A stretch of DNA of 64,000 bases, from assembly GCA_947568835.1 (NCBI GenBank), contig OX387612.1:2170001-2234000 (forward strand), in the 5' to 3' direction. Made by a program: the position numbers and the translations under genes. Below the pieces are notes generated by a model. It did not search any database and was not told the origin of the DNA. It was given only the letters and a program-made list of their open reading frames with translations. The stretch comes from Protonemura montana. Lineage: Eukaryota > Arthropoda > Insecta > Plecoptera > Nemouridae. Positions within the stretch are counted from its first letter, which is position 1; each line of letters opens with the position of its first letter. Of this stretch, positions 1 to 11,437 are shown piece by piece.

Positions 1-275
1 CACTCGCCTTGCTTATCAACCTCTCGACAGCATGGATTTGTGGAGGAATCCTGTTGTTCGCGTTGTACCGTCCTTCGGAAGGGACGTTAAGCCGGTGGTC
101 CCCTTTGGTCTTCGACAGGAGTAGGCTACGTGTCGGGACCGGTTTCCTTTAGATTTCTTGTAGGCTAGGTTAGGATCATCATCCTCATCATCCACTCATT
201 CACCGACGCCATTAGACCAGTGTCACATGACCAGATGTCAAAACAGTGCGTCGTTAAACACCACAATTAATAATC
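1..275 (+). repeat. 5S-derived SINE, 3' part (cut by window start)
   Basis: The window opens inside the body of a SINE family seen at least five more times here. It carries the CCTTCGGAAGGGACGTTAAG block, then a CATCATCATCC run, then a tail with GACGCCATTAGACCAGTG and CAGTGCGTCGTTAAAC followed by AT-rich sequence. The 5S-like head lies outside the window. More complete copies are at 2,436-3,055 and 3,512-4,195. Confidence 0.8.
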
Positions 276-322
276 ATTGTTATATTGTTGACTTTGTGTG
301 ATTGGTAGAACCGTTAGCTAAA

Positions 323-1618
323 ATGGCCGACCACACAGTTGACTTGCAGCATCATCCAAACACAACATTGGTGAAGATGGCCATTTTAATTATCGTGTAT
401 CCAACGAAGAAAATTACTATGAAGTCTATTTCAATCCTGGGTATTTGCAGAGCTTCCAGTTGACGACGTTGTTGGCGCTGCTGTCGGTCGTCACGCTTCA
501 AGATGGCGTCCACGCTGAGCTGGCAGCGCCCCGGTGGCAAGCCATCAAACCATCGCGCATGTCCGCGTACGTCAGGAGAGTCAGGTATGAGGAGAAATGT
601 TGCAAAAATGAAACATAAGGCAAATCCTAGAAGATCCTAATTCCAAAATTGTGTTGATAATCGCAGAAATCGTAAAACTAGTGAAATTCTTCCAGCTAAA
701 CAGAATCTAGGTTAGTTTGATCATCATTCTCATCATCATCCAATCATTTATCGACGCCATAAGACCAATGCCAGTTGTAAAAACAATGTGTAAGCTAAAC
801 ATCAATAATTATCCTTTTTTAATTCTTTATGAAAACTGGTGCTTAGACAAAGAAAAAGTAGAGATAGAATAAAAATGAATTCCAAAATTTGCAGCGACGA
901 AAATAACAAACGCAGAATATCGGGCGCAGAGTTGCCAACCGTCACTAGGACAGCGACCGAGCTGCATACTTTGACCGTCATCAAAACAGTTCTCTCGACC
1001 GTCGTGGAAACAACGATCGTCAACGCCCTCCGAGAAACTTCAATCTACGTGCCGGTCACTGTCACTGTCACTGCGGCTCCAGAGACGATGGTCGTCTACG
1101 TGCGTCAAGTCTGCCCTGTAAGAGATTTCCTACCAGTAGACAATGGTGATCCCGAGCCCGAGTCGGATGAGTCGGAAGCGGAACCAGTTGTTGGTAACGG
1201 GTTCATGAATCCAGAAACTGGGAACGTGCAGCAAGAGGATCAGGGGATAAATGTGCCACAGAAAGATGAGCCTGTTAAAATAGCAGATTCAGATGTTGAA
1301 GATTCAGGATCTGAAGGGCTAGATGTGCCCGAAGACGAGAGTCTAGAGTCGTTGGTCAGTTATTTGAACGAGTTTCACGAAGTAGTCGGCCATCTTGATG
1401 TGCCGCGCAATCGCCGAAAGGTGTTGCTGAGCTTTGTTAAGTACACTTCGGAGGAATCGTTGGGACAAACGACGCTCGCGCAGAGAATGGTCATCAAGGA
1501 CCAGTTGAAGTCGCTGTGTGAAGTAGGGATGTTAGTTGGAGACGATTCGGAGCCATTTTTCGAAATGTTGGCGGGTTTTGTCAAGTATTTGAAAATATCC
1601 GCGAAGAAAATCGTGTAG
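323..1618 (+). CDS. Secreted Thr-rich/helical-domain protein, paralogue 1
   Basis: No known family was recognised. Exon 451-584 follows a TTTGCAG acceptor and codes for a hydrophobic signal peptide (FQLTTLLALLSVV core, likely cut after VHA); it ends in phase 2 at donor GTATGA. The last exon, 895-1618, follows another TTTGCAG and rejoins in frame. Downstream come a Thr/Val-rich stretch (TVTVTAAPETM), an acidic Glu/Asp/Ser-rich linker and a C-terminal helical domain of about 90 residues ending SEPFFEMLAGFVKYLK. By analogy with paralogues 2-4, a five-codon first exon at 323-337 is possible, but its donor (ACA|GTTGAC) is weak; it may lie upstream instead. The predicted length with it is about 290 residues. 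Secretion and possible O-glycosylation are inferred from composition only. The open frame alone begins earlier, at 839, but that part is intron. Confidence 0.65.
715..810 (+). repeat. SINE tail fragment in intron of paralogue 1
   Basis: The CATCATCATCC run, CGACGCCATAAGACCA and the AACAATGTGTAAGCTAAAC end match the 3' tail of the SINE at 4,080-4,190. The head and body are missing, as expected of an old truncated copy. Confidence 0.6.
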
Positions 1619-2435
1619 GTGATTGTGTCTGTTGGGGTAAGTTTGATAGATTTTCAATACTTCCATAGAAGAAGTCGCAGTTCGTATTATTTCAAAGCGA
1701 TATCCAATCATATACCGAGAAGTACAGACGTTTCTGTGAGTAAGAAGCCAGAGTTGTACGGTTTTTTTTGTCGTTTTTAATCTTCTGGGCTGACCCCAGC
1801 TTTGCGTATGAATCCGATCTTGTTGCCAGGGCTGAAAACAGCGGGTTATGTGTACAATGAGTTCAATGAAACTCTCAATCAATTTGACAGCGATTGGTTG
1901 TTGACAATTCTCCAAGAACCAATGAGAATGCTGCACCGATGGCGCCAACACCCAACTTTCCTAGCAGGATTACAGTGGCAACTTTTGGTCACTCTTGTTT
2001 TGTTTCTGATTTCAACCTGTAGTGACGATTAATTGGGTCTGAACACCATAACGGTCGGTTAAATATTGTAAACTATCCAGTCACATTGCTCCACTTGAAG
2101 AAACACACCAAACTATTTGGATAAAATCTTATTTAAATTGCAAAGGCAAACTAATTTTAACTTTAATTTTAAGTAAATTTTAAATTAATGAATTAAATTC
2201 ATTTAAATTCATTTTAAATCCAATTTAAACTAATTTAAACCAAACCAAACTAATTTAATTTAATAACATGAAAATTGGTTTGCGTTGAATTTGAAGACGA
2301 CCACGTTGTTATATTTATTGAATGCTGTTATCACGCGTAATGGCAGCATTTATTGCATTCGTCACGATGCTTACCAATAATTAAAATAAAATAACGCTTG
2401 AATATTATACAATAATAGATGCATAATAAATCACC
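1619..2435. other. Intergenic, AT-rich, no gene seen
   Basis: This is the 3' flank of paralogue 1. At 2,130-2,270 there are short reiterated TTTAAATT/AATTTAAAC words. A 76-codon open frame at 1,802-2,032 ends in a hydrophobic stretch, but it has no recognisable splice partners or homologue within the window. Confidence 0.5.
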
Positions 2436-3055
2436 GGTTACTATGACTGGAAACACCGGTCCTCGTGAGGTCACCGAAGTTAAGCAACACTGCGCTGGGT
2501 CAGGTATTGGATGGGTGACCATCATACACATGACCAGTTCTGTTCGTGAGAGAGGTTGGAGGGATGAGAGTTAAGCAACACTGCGCTGGGCCAGGTATTG
2601 GATGGGTGACCATCATACACATGACCAGTTCTGTTCGGGAGAGAGGTTGGAGGTATGAAAGTTAAGCAACACTGCGCTGGGTCAGGTATTGGATGGGTGA
2701 CCATCATTCACATGACCAGTTCTATTCGGGAGAGAGGTTGGAGGGATGAAAGTTAGTACAGCAACTTCACTCGCCTTGCTTATCAACCTCTCGACAGCAT
2801 GGATTTGTGGAGAAATCCTGTTGTTCGCGTTGTACCGTCCTTCGGAAGGGACGTTAAGCCGGTGGTCCTCTTGGTCTTCGACAGGAGTAGGCTACGTGCC
2901 GGCACCGGGTTTCCCTCCACCTTTCTAGGCTAGGTTTGTTTCTTCGTTATCATGACCCACTCATTTACCAACGCCATTAGACCAGTGTCACATGGTCAGA
3001 TGTCAAAACAGTGCGTCGTTAGGCACAATACATCAATTAATATACACAATACACT
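2436..3055 (+). repeat. 5S rRNA-derived SINE with tandem 5S half-units
   Basis: The head (about 2,445-2,521) strongly resembles the 3' half of 5S rRNA: a GGTC..TCACCGAAGTTAAGCAAC block, then GGTATTGGATGGGTGACC, i.e. the internal promoter region (boxes A and C). The module from GTTAAGCAAC to GGAGGGATGAAA, 91 bp, is repeated. The body follows from about 2,752 (CCTTCGGAAGGGACGTTAAG), then the CAGTGCGTCGTTA tail. This is the SINE3-type layout, with a 5S head and a LINE-like tail. Confidence 0.8.
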
Positions 3056-3511
3056 TGTATTATTTATATATAATAGGATTTATTGAAATGTATATTTTAA
3101 ATTAAGGTTATTTTCTATAATTTGAGCATGTCCGGGCTGTTTGTTGTGATAGAATGAGCCGGCACAGTTGGGGCTTCTCGTCAAAAGTGTTCAATTGTGA
3201 ATAGCTTTTACACTTTACGTGTTTTTCCTGCGCATGAAGCTTCTTGCAAGGGCAATGACGTTCAAACTAGAGGTGCTGTGATGATACAAATCTCAATATA
3301 AAATGTACAGAGGTTGACATTTTGTTGCAAAGGAAGCACTTAATCCTGTTAATTGCTCTCCTGAAAGCTTCAGCTTTGCCAGCAAGGAACTGACCAGCGA
3401 TGTTCCTCATGAATATGTTTCTTGTTTTAACAAAATAAAAAAAAATACTGTAGCTATGTACTGAAATAAAGTGGGCTTTGAAACAACGTCTTATCTTATT
3501 TTATTTGTTCA

Positions 3512-4195
3512 GGAGAGAGGCTGGAGGGATGAAAGTTAAGCAACACTGCGCAGAGTCAGGTATTGAATGGGAGACCATCATACACATGACCAGTTCTGTT
3601 CGGGACAGAGGTTGGAGGGATGAAAGTTAAGCAACACTGCGCTGAGTCAGGTATTGGATGGGTGACCATCATACACATGACCAGTTCTGTTCGGGAGAGA
3701 GGTTGGAGGGATGAAAGTGAAGCAACACTGTGCTAGGACAGGTATTGGATGGGTGACCATCATACACATGACCAGTTCTGTTTGGGAGAGAGGTTGGAGG
3801 GATGAATGTTAAGCAACACTGCGCTGGGTCAGGTATTGGATGGGTGACCATCATACACATGACCAGTTCTGTTCGGGAGAGAGGTTGGAGGGATGAAAGT
3901 TAGTACAGAAACTTCACTCGCCTTGCTTGTCAACCTCTAGACAGCATGTGGAGGAATCCTGCTGTTTGAGTTGTACCGTCCTTCGGAAGGGACGTTAAGC
4001 CGGTGGTCCCCTTGGTCTTCGACAGGAGTAGGCTACGTGCCGGCAACGGGTTTCCCCTCCTCCCTTCTAGGCTAGGTTAGGTTCATCATCATCCTCATCA
4101 TCATCCACTCATTCACCGACGCCATCAGACAAGTGCCGAATGTCTAGATGTCAAAACAGTGCGTCGTTAAACACTACAAATAAATAAATAATTTA
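3512..4195 (+). repeat. 5S rRNA-derived SINE, second copy
   Basis: About four 91-bp 5S-like modules are followed by the SINE body (3,900-4,070), a CATCATCATCCTC run and the tail, which ends AAACACTACAAATAAATAAATAA. The 5' end is truncated inside a module. It provides the cleanest 3' terminus of the family in the window. Confidence 0.8.
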
Positions 4196-5360
4196 ATTTG
4201 TTTTTCTGTCGTAGCTGCTATGAAGGGGCTTGATTCTAGCACTTAATAATCAGAGATGGAAATCAATTTATCTCCTAGACTTTCCTGTGTGCAGACCAGA
4301 TTTGCACCTGGCATTGCTAACAATGAAATGTTGAACATGTACAAGTACACTACGTATTAATATTTAAACTCAGTTTTAGTTTCTTAATCTCTGAATTGGA
4401 TTTATTTTTAAATATTAATTTTAAGCGATGCTTTTTAAATTATTATATATTTCAACAAACCCACCAGTGGCGCTAGTGAGGCTCAAACTACCAACAAAAC
4501 AAACTTAATCTTGTTTCGTCAAAGCATTTTTCAGATTTTGTTGAATATTTCCCAATCCATTACAAAAAAAACAAAAAAAAAACATAAAAGTCATAATTAA
4601 ATTATCAAAATGATTCATAGCAACTTTTTGCTTCAAAGAGAATTCATAAATAATCGGTTAATTTTTGAGTTTACAAATTGATCGCTTTGCATTTGGGTCG
4701 CATATGACACAACCACATTTGTGTAACAACCACATAAAAGTTTAAACTTTTCAAAAATATCACCGTCAGAAAATCGACAAAGCTTCTCTCAAAAAAAGCA
4801 AGCTATCAGGTTTTAGCCAGGACTTGCAGGTAATCTCCTGATTAAATCCCCCCCCCCCCCCCCCCCCCCCCCTCTTTACATGTTGACCAATCGAATTATG
4901 ATACCAGGAAATATCCTCTTCAAAAAAAGTCGAAACTTACTACCGGTATTTTTGAAGCCGTCAACAGCCGTCAATTATTCCAAAACTAAACTGGTTTCAA
5001 CTAGAAAAAAAATAACGTGACATTCACCGCGATAATAACGAAATAAACCGATCACGTTTAGTTGATATTTAAAACCGCATTCCGGTTTTTATAATATCTC
5101 AGCGGGATGTCACTTTTTTGCCTCAATAATTTCGAGTTAAGTCATATTTAAAAGTCGTTAACGTCGTTTTCAAGTAGTCTATCAAAACCAGCGCCTTCTT
5201 TAGGCGGCAAAACACGTTCGTTGCCGATAAACAGGAAGCAGTGATGCAGAGTCGATGGAAACCAGCTGCCGAGAGGTTCGGTGATCACCTTAGGTGCGGT
5301 GTTTTTTTTTTTTTGGATTCGGCGCAGTTCGGTGTTCAAGTTGAACGAAGAAGGATCGCG
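4196..5360. other. AT-rich 5' flank of paralogue 2, with poly-C run
   Basis: No coding signal was found. There is a run of 25 C at 4,848-4,872. The stretch 5,150-5,360 probably includes the 5' leader of paralogue 2, but no promoter motif could be assigned. Confidence 0.45.
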
Positions 5361-8300
5361 ATGGCCGGGAACAGAGTGAGTGAAGATTGACTACAAGAAG
5401 GTGATTCTGTAGCTTTTGTTCAGTGGAATTGGATCGGGCAATTGTTTCGTGTTCTAAAAATGGAAAAAATGAAGGCTACTCATTTCATTCCATTCAATTC
5501 CACTGAACAAAAAATACAGACTTACCCCCGATCTAAAATAAAAGACTGTGAAGCCAAGGCCGCCATCTTGAGAGTCCTTGATTTTGAGTTATCTCAAAGA
5601 GCACATTATTTGTATGTGATTTTTTTGGGGTTTTCACAGTTTTCACCACTTTACTGGTCAAAACTGCTTAAAAACATGTTTCAAAAAACTAAAAAATGAT
5701 TAAGTGAATTAAAGATTTTTTTTTTGATCCACTGCTACCCAAATTAAGCGCAAGCAGATGACGCAAGACGCAAGGCATGACATGAGCGAGATCCACGTGT
5801 GACGTCACGGGTTGAAATTACAGTTGAAAGTCAATGAGTCGACGCCTTCTTGATACTCACTTCAGCTCATTGAGTTGCGAACATTTTCAAAAAAACAAAC
5901 TGACAATCAAGATGGCGCTTAAACTTGGAGCGATAGACATTTTTGTTTTATTTTAAAAATTTACATAAAATTGATTATTTTTTCTTCTTTTGCTGCGCTG
6001 TTGTTTTAATCAGTGCCTGCAGCGCCATGTTTTATTTTAAGTTCGACCTTCCGCCGGACATATTTTGCTTTCCACTGTCGTTTGTTTTGCAAATTAGTGT
6101 TTCAAGTGTCTTTTTAACGACCAACTTTGACCGATTTCAGATGCTGACTTTAATTTGTTTCACGGCCTGTTTGAGCAGTGCTTGGTCTGTAGAACCTCAC
6201 CCAGCCTACAAGGCGGTGCCGTCACCTTTCTTCGATCAGCGGCAACTGCAGAGGTAAAGTCATCCGACGAAGATGACACAAAGTTCTGTGGTACAATTAA
6301 ACAGGAAGCCATTGTGGTTTGAAAAATCTTTGCTATCTAAAATCTGATTCACAATACCATCCAGGCAAACTCGAAATCACCAATATTTCAGGCCACCAAA
6401 CAGTATACGGTATATCCACTAGCACGGGTGCATCAAAAGACTAATGACTTCCTACAATAAAATAACAACAACCTGCCCTGACATCGACATCCTTTCAGAC
6501 TTAAGACTTTAGAGATGAAGGACCAGGTTCACAAACGCCGTTTAAATATTGCTAAATCGGCGTTTAAGTGAGGTTTTAGGCTAAAATGTATTTTCCCCGT
6601 TTAGCTGTCATTTTAAAAGATTTCAAGGAAGATTTTTAGATAAATACACAAAAAAGATGTCAATTTAAATTTGAATTTGATGAAGATTCGGGAAGGCTTT
6701 GTCCTGTCACATAAAAGAAATTTTATTTAGCAGCCGTCACTATTTTCTCTCTGTCCAAATCACCGTTTAATATTTGAACCTGGAAGAACGGGGTTTAACT
6801 TTTAAACTGTCATTTGAAGGTCAAAGTAAGAAGTCCCATTGATATTTTGTTTGTATTTCCAAGTCACCAAATATTCCGTTTCGAAGCAAACACATTGTTG
6901 AAAACTATTTTATTCTTGTTCTTCGTGTGTTGTCATAGTTTCTTGGTTTGCAATTATTAAAATATCATTGTTTTAAAGCGAATTACTGCGCCATTTAAAA
7001 TAATACCTAAACGGCGCTATTGAAATGGGTTCTCAGTACCTACCTCTTGCCATGGCTAACAAACCTTGGAAATCTAGTTTGAAGTTGATCAAATGCAATA
7101 CAAATTGGTTCTGCAATCAACATCGACTTACTTGACCCAACTTATAGTTCAACATTTTGGTGAAACGTCTTCATCTTCCTCGCCTTTCTGTTCCAGCGAG
7201 GTGGAGGTGCCGGGCCAGACGATGGCTGTCGTCCCAACGCCCACTGTGACCATCACTCAAACTGCAGTCAGGTGAGTTGGCAGTCAAAGCAAGGTCGCTG
7301 ATGACCGCATGCACCAACACTAAGTTGAACTTGGCTTAGACTAAAGACATTTAATTTAAGACATGCCACTTGATTGCGCCAAAGCATTATCTAACTTCTT
7401 CCATACTTTCTTAACTCGCCAGCTTTTTTTCTCTTCTAATTCATTCCCTTTCCCATCTCTTTCCTCCACATCTACTTGTACTTTTTGTATCCATCTTTCT
7501 CGTATTTTTCTTCCCATTCTCTCATATTCCAAGCTTAAAATCTTTCTTGGCAATCTTTCTTCCTCCATTCTCATAATTTCTCCAAACACAGCAATGTTTT
7601 TAGAAAACATATTTGAACTGGGTTTTGAATGCTAAGTAAAGGGCTACTAAATTTCCCGACGTTTTGTAACATATACTAGTTACTTCTTCAGAGGTTTGAG
7701 CAGTCCTCAAACCTGCTCAAACCTCTGAAGAAGTAACTAGTATATGTTACGAAACGTCGGGAAATTTAGTAGCCCTTTACTTAGCATTCAAAACCCAGTT
7801 CAAATATTTTTTCTAAAAACTTGTGCTAAGGATAAATCAAGTAGACATGAGTCTAAAAACCATCATACAGCAATGTTTCTTTTCAAATTTTAAATCCCAA
7901 TCTCTCTATATTTATTCGTTTTCGCAATATTTTACTTTCAATCTTGTCTAACTTCATTAACCCCTTCAATACTTCTTAAAACTTCATCTGCGCTGCTTTC
8001 TTTCTTTGCTATATCTATATTTCTATGCCCCGTTATAAAAAAAAATCTCCAATCTAGCACATACTTAACTCAGACCAAATCGTTACAGATCGACCACCGT
8101 GATCAAAACCTCCATCGTGACAGTGGTTGAGACCACCATAGTCAACGCCATGACATCGACAACCATCTACCACACAGTACCAATCACAGTCCGTGCATCT
8201 CCAACAGTAGTTACCAGGATCCTGCCATGCACCACTGTTACCATCACAAGCACAGAGGCCCGATTACCAGTCGAAGACCTCACAGAAGATGACCCTGTCA

Positions 8301-8617
8301 AAGTCGAGGCTCTAGCAGATGGTCTAGTTAGCATGGAACAGGTCACCAAGCTTCAGAATAACATCGATGAACTAATGGATAATTTCAATGAGTTAATCTC
8401 TCATATTGAGTTGTCTGTAGAGAGACAAGTTCTGGTTAGTAGAATGAGAAGGACGTCGAAGAGGGTGGTTATGTTTAGGAATACGTCGTCGAAAGAGGAG
8501 TTCGTTAGGAGGTTGAAGGTCATTGTAGGTCAGGAAAATCAGTTGAAGGTAAATCCGTTGATGTTTTTTGAAAATGTTAAAGATTTGGTTGAGACGATGG
8601 AGAGGAGTCAGTTGTGA
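5361..8617 (+). CDS. Secreted Thr-rich/helical-domain protein, paralogue 2
   Basis: Four exons join in frame: 5,361-5,375 (ATG plus four codons, MAGNR, donor GTGAGT), 6,141-6,253 (signal peptide MLTLICFTACLSSAWS, phase-2 donor GTAAAG), 7,197-7,271 (75 nt, donor GTGAGT) and 8,089-8,617. The product is about 243 residues. After the signal peptide come a short linker, a Thr/Val-rich segment (TVTITQTAV, then SIVTVVETTIV) and a C-terminal helical domain with VNPLMFFENVKDLVETME. That ending matches paralogues 1, 3 and 4 in the FF..V..LVE pattern. Splice phases are the same as in the other paralogues, plus one extra exon. The function is unknown. The first exon is the least certain part; the others are supported by acceptors, donors and phase. 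Confidence 0.7.
7372..8040 (-). pseudogene. LINE 3'-end fragment in intron, split by a later insertion
   Basis: On the minus strand, 7,372-7,599 reads MEEERLPRKIL followed by GRKIRERWIQKV, typical of the extreme C-terminus of LINE polyproteins (RLP..., GR..RW..V). The continuation at 7,879-8,040 matches 27,620-27,730, where the same LINE fragment is uninterrupted. The element at 7,600-7,866 therefore landed inside it. Confidence 0.55.
7600..7866. mobile_element. Short palindromic element, copy A, with 12-bp TSD
   Basis: This 267-bp element is mostly two inverted arms of about 90 bp (7,612-7,702 and 7,709-7,803) plus a 3' extension ending AAACCATCAT. It is flanked by ACAGCAATGTTT at 7,588-7,599 and 7,867-7,878, a 12-bp target-site duplication. 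The right arm has CTGAAGA, a hairpin GTAAC/GTTAC, then GAAAC-GTC (7,725-7,758), resembling the hammerhead-ribozyme core reported in Penelope-like elements. It has no coding capacity, so it is non-autonomous. The family assignment is inference. Confidence 0.7.
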
Positions 8618-8664
8618 ATGCTGGATGGAGCGGGGAGTTAACTTATAACCTTTTAAAAATGTAT

Positions 8665-8735
8665 GACCAAACGGGGACTCGAACCCCGATTTCCGCCTGT
8701 CGCGGGTGTTGCTCTGAACAATTATCCCTAATCTA
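8665..8735 (-). repeat. tRNA-derived SINE head, decayed
   Basis: On the minus strand the sequence contains a box B (GGTTCGAGTCC) inside a CGGGG/CCCCG T-arm and an anticodon-arm-like region. The box A side is degraded. It looks like the source type for the 52-bp tandem array just downstream, not a functional tRNA. Confidence 0.5.
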
Positions 8736-8783
8736 ATCCCGGCTAGCTCAAGTCATAAATTATGAAATGCACTTTATGAAACA

Positions 8784-8915
8784 GGACCTTATTTCAACGG
8801 TATTCCTCTACCTGATGATCTCAGAAATGTGGAGAAATGTACAGATTTTAAGACAAGGCTAAAACAATTTTTAATAACCAAAGAATTGTATACGATTGGC
8901 GATTATGCCTTATGA
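8784..8915 (+). pseudogene. LINE ORF C-terminal remnant
   Basis: In frame, this reads GPYFNGIPLPDDL, then DFKTRLKQFLITKELYTI, ending at TGA. The pattern (N.LP.., then a K.RLK.FL helix near the stop) is the usual last part of CR1/RTE/Jockey-type LINE proteins. Compare 24,502-24,720 and 43,042-43,377. An AT-rich 3' tail follows to about 9,015. Confidence 0.55.
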
Positions 8916-9015
8916 TTATATCTTATTGCTTTATGATTTTTACGATTACTACACTTATAAGAAAATGTTAACTATGAATCACATTCAACACATGTATATT
9001 ACAGCTAAATAAATA

Positions 9016-9450
9016 CAAATTGAACTGCTCGAACCCCGATCTTCACCTGTCGTGGGTGTTGCTCTAACCAATTGAGCTACTTGGACCCCGATCTCCACCT
9101 GTCGCGGGTGTTGCTCTAACCAATTGAGCTACTTGGACCCCGATCTCCACCTGTCGCGGGTGTTGCTCTAACCAATTGAGCTACTTGAACCCCAATCTCC
9201 AACTGTCGCAGGTGTTGCTCTAACCAATTGAGCTACTTGAACCCCGATCTCCACCTGTCGCGGGTGTTGCTCTAACCAATTGAGCTACTTGAACCCCAAT
9301 CTCCAACTGTCGCGGGTGTTGCTCTAACCAATTGAGCTACTTGAACCCCAATCTCCAACTGTCGCGGGTGTTGCTCTAACCAATTGAGCTACTTGGACCC
9401 CGATCTCCACCTGTCAAGGCTGTTGCTCTAACCAATAGAGCTACTTGGAC
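9016..9450 (-). repeat. 52-bp tandem array of tRNA-like units
   Basis: There are about eight copies of a 52-bp unit. On the minus strand it reads TAGCTCAATTGGTTAGAGCA (a good box A / D-arm), then a short anticodon-arm-like hairpin and ATCGGGGTCC, running straight into the next D-arm. The T-arm and acceptor stem are missing, so no unit can fold as a whole tRNA. Spacing was checked at 9,061, 9,113 and 9,165. Confidence 0.75.
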
Positions 9451-9565
9451 AAATTTTTTTTGAGACGATTTTAGTGTATTTTATGCGAATGACGGATGTC
9501 CAAGGAGTAGAACCAAAAAGATTTTCTATCCTTTATTGTTATTTTGTTAAAATAAAGTGGTTTGT

Positions 9566-9835
9566 AGAAAAACTATTTGAACTGGGTTCTGAATGCTAAG
9601 TAAAGGACTACTAAATTTCCCGAAGTTTCGTAACATATACTAGTTACTTCTTCAGAGGTTTGAGCAGTTTCAGTTTCAGAGGTTTAATCCACCTCTGAAG
9701 AAGTAACTAGTATATGTTACGAAACGTCGGGAAATTTAGTTGTCCTTTACTTAGCATTCAAAACCCAGTTGAAATAGTTTTTCTAAAAACTTGTGCTAAG
9801 GATAAATCAAGTAGACATGAGTCTAAAAACCATCA
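9566..9835. mobile_element. Short palindromic element, copy B, with 13-bp TSD
   Basis: It is the same family as copy A: inverted arms around a short spacer near 9,675 and the 3' end ...AAACCATCA(T). It is flanked by TAAAGTGGTTTGT at 9,553-9,565 and 9,836-9,848. The CTGAAGA / GTAAC-GTTAC / GAAAC-GTC core is at 9,695-9,728. Confidence 0.7.
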
Positions 9836-9848
9836 TAAAGTGGTTTGT

Positions 9849-10573
9849 CGTTACGTGGTGTTTGTTGTGTTTGGACTGCGTTTATTTTTTATTTGTGTAA
9901 TTGTTTTTAAAGCTTCAATATTTTCCCGGCAGAGGGGCCACTGGTCGTCAAATAATATCCGCTGACGTCCACCATTTTATATCGACTTTATGGCTTTTGT
10001 CTTGCCAAGTTATTTTGTTTTTCGAGCTGTTTCAAATAATTTGCTAGCAGTTACATCAATCTCGGGAAAGAATGTAAAGTTTTTATGAGAAGTTTTAAAT
10101 CTCGCCACTGAAAGCAGCACTGAGATGTCATTCAAGAGTTGGTAGCAATGCTAAAGAACTATTCGAACTTTAGCCAACAGCTGAAACCTAAATGCATGTA
10201 GATGGTTGGAGTGTTTTTCTTAGATTTACTCTGATATCTAATACCTAATTGTTGACTACGACATATTATATCATGATAATTAACTGGCAGTTGTTTTCTG
10301 TGAGATGCTAAAAGAAATTCTGAGCTTGTTTACTGAAAGTTAGTCAACCTCGCGTTGTTATTGCGTAACAATCGTCTTAGATTTGAGCCGGAGCGCTGTA
10401 TTCATCTTTGAGAGTTCTTATGAATATTTAAAAATCAGAGCTAAAAATCAGAGAAGCGCATCGATATTTAGGGATAGTAAACTGTAAAGCAGTCCCATTA
10501 TATAAATCAAAGCAAAAAAGCTACAAATCACAAAATTTAGTCGGAAATTTATGAAAAAATAGGGAAAAAAAGT
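9849..10573. other. Intergenic, no feature seen
   Basis: Unique-looking AT-rich sequence between the palindromic element and the CAGA microsatellite. No splice-supported exon was found on either strand. Confidence 0.4.
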
Positions 10574-11048
<475 letters not shown>

Positions 11049-11437
11049 AAGAAACACACACCAGTGAATGTTTTTTTAGTTAAAGTGCGATTAAAGATTT
11101 TACTTTGCTTGGTACTTTTATCAATTCAAATTGTAAAACTCTGGAGCCACAAGGTAACCTGTAATTAAACCTAGTTAATAATTCAAAATTAAACGCCTTT
11201 TCTTTGCCAAAACAAACAAACTCGTTTGTTCACGGCTGATTAAATCAGAGAAGATAATAAAAACACCGGGTTTCTGTAAGCGTTGTTAATACTTTATTTA
11301 AAACAAGTCAAACATCTTTAAGCTGGCCAATGACCCGTCATTGGCCAAACAAACCAGCAAGAACCCACATTTAGTAGGACCACTCGGCTGTCAGTCTCCA
11401 TTCACCTTGACGCAGTGACCACCTCAGCTGCTCAGCA

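Noticed and set aside
839..894. ATG at 839 or 875 as start of paralogue 1
   Set aside because: A TTTGCAG acceptor at 894 in the same phase as the other paralogues, with a signal-peptide exon upstream, makes this region intron.
1802..2032. Small membrane protein
   Set aside because: One hydrophobic stretch only; no splice or family support.
2445..2521. Functional 5S rRNA gene
   Set aside because: Only the 3' half resembles 5S rRNA, and it continues into SINE sequence.
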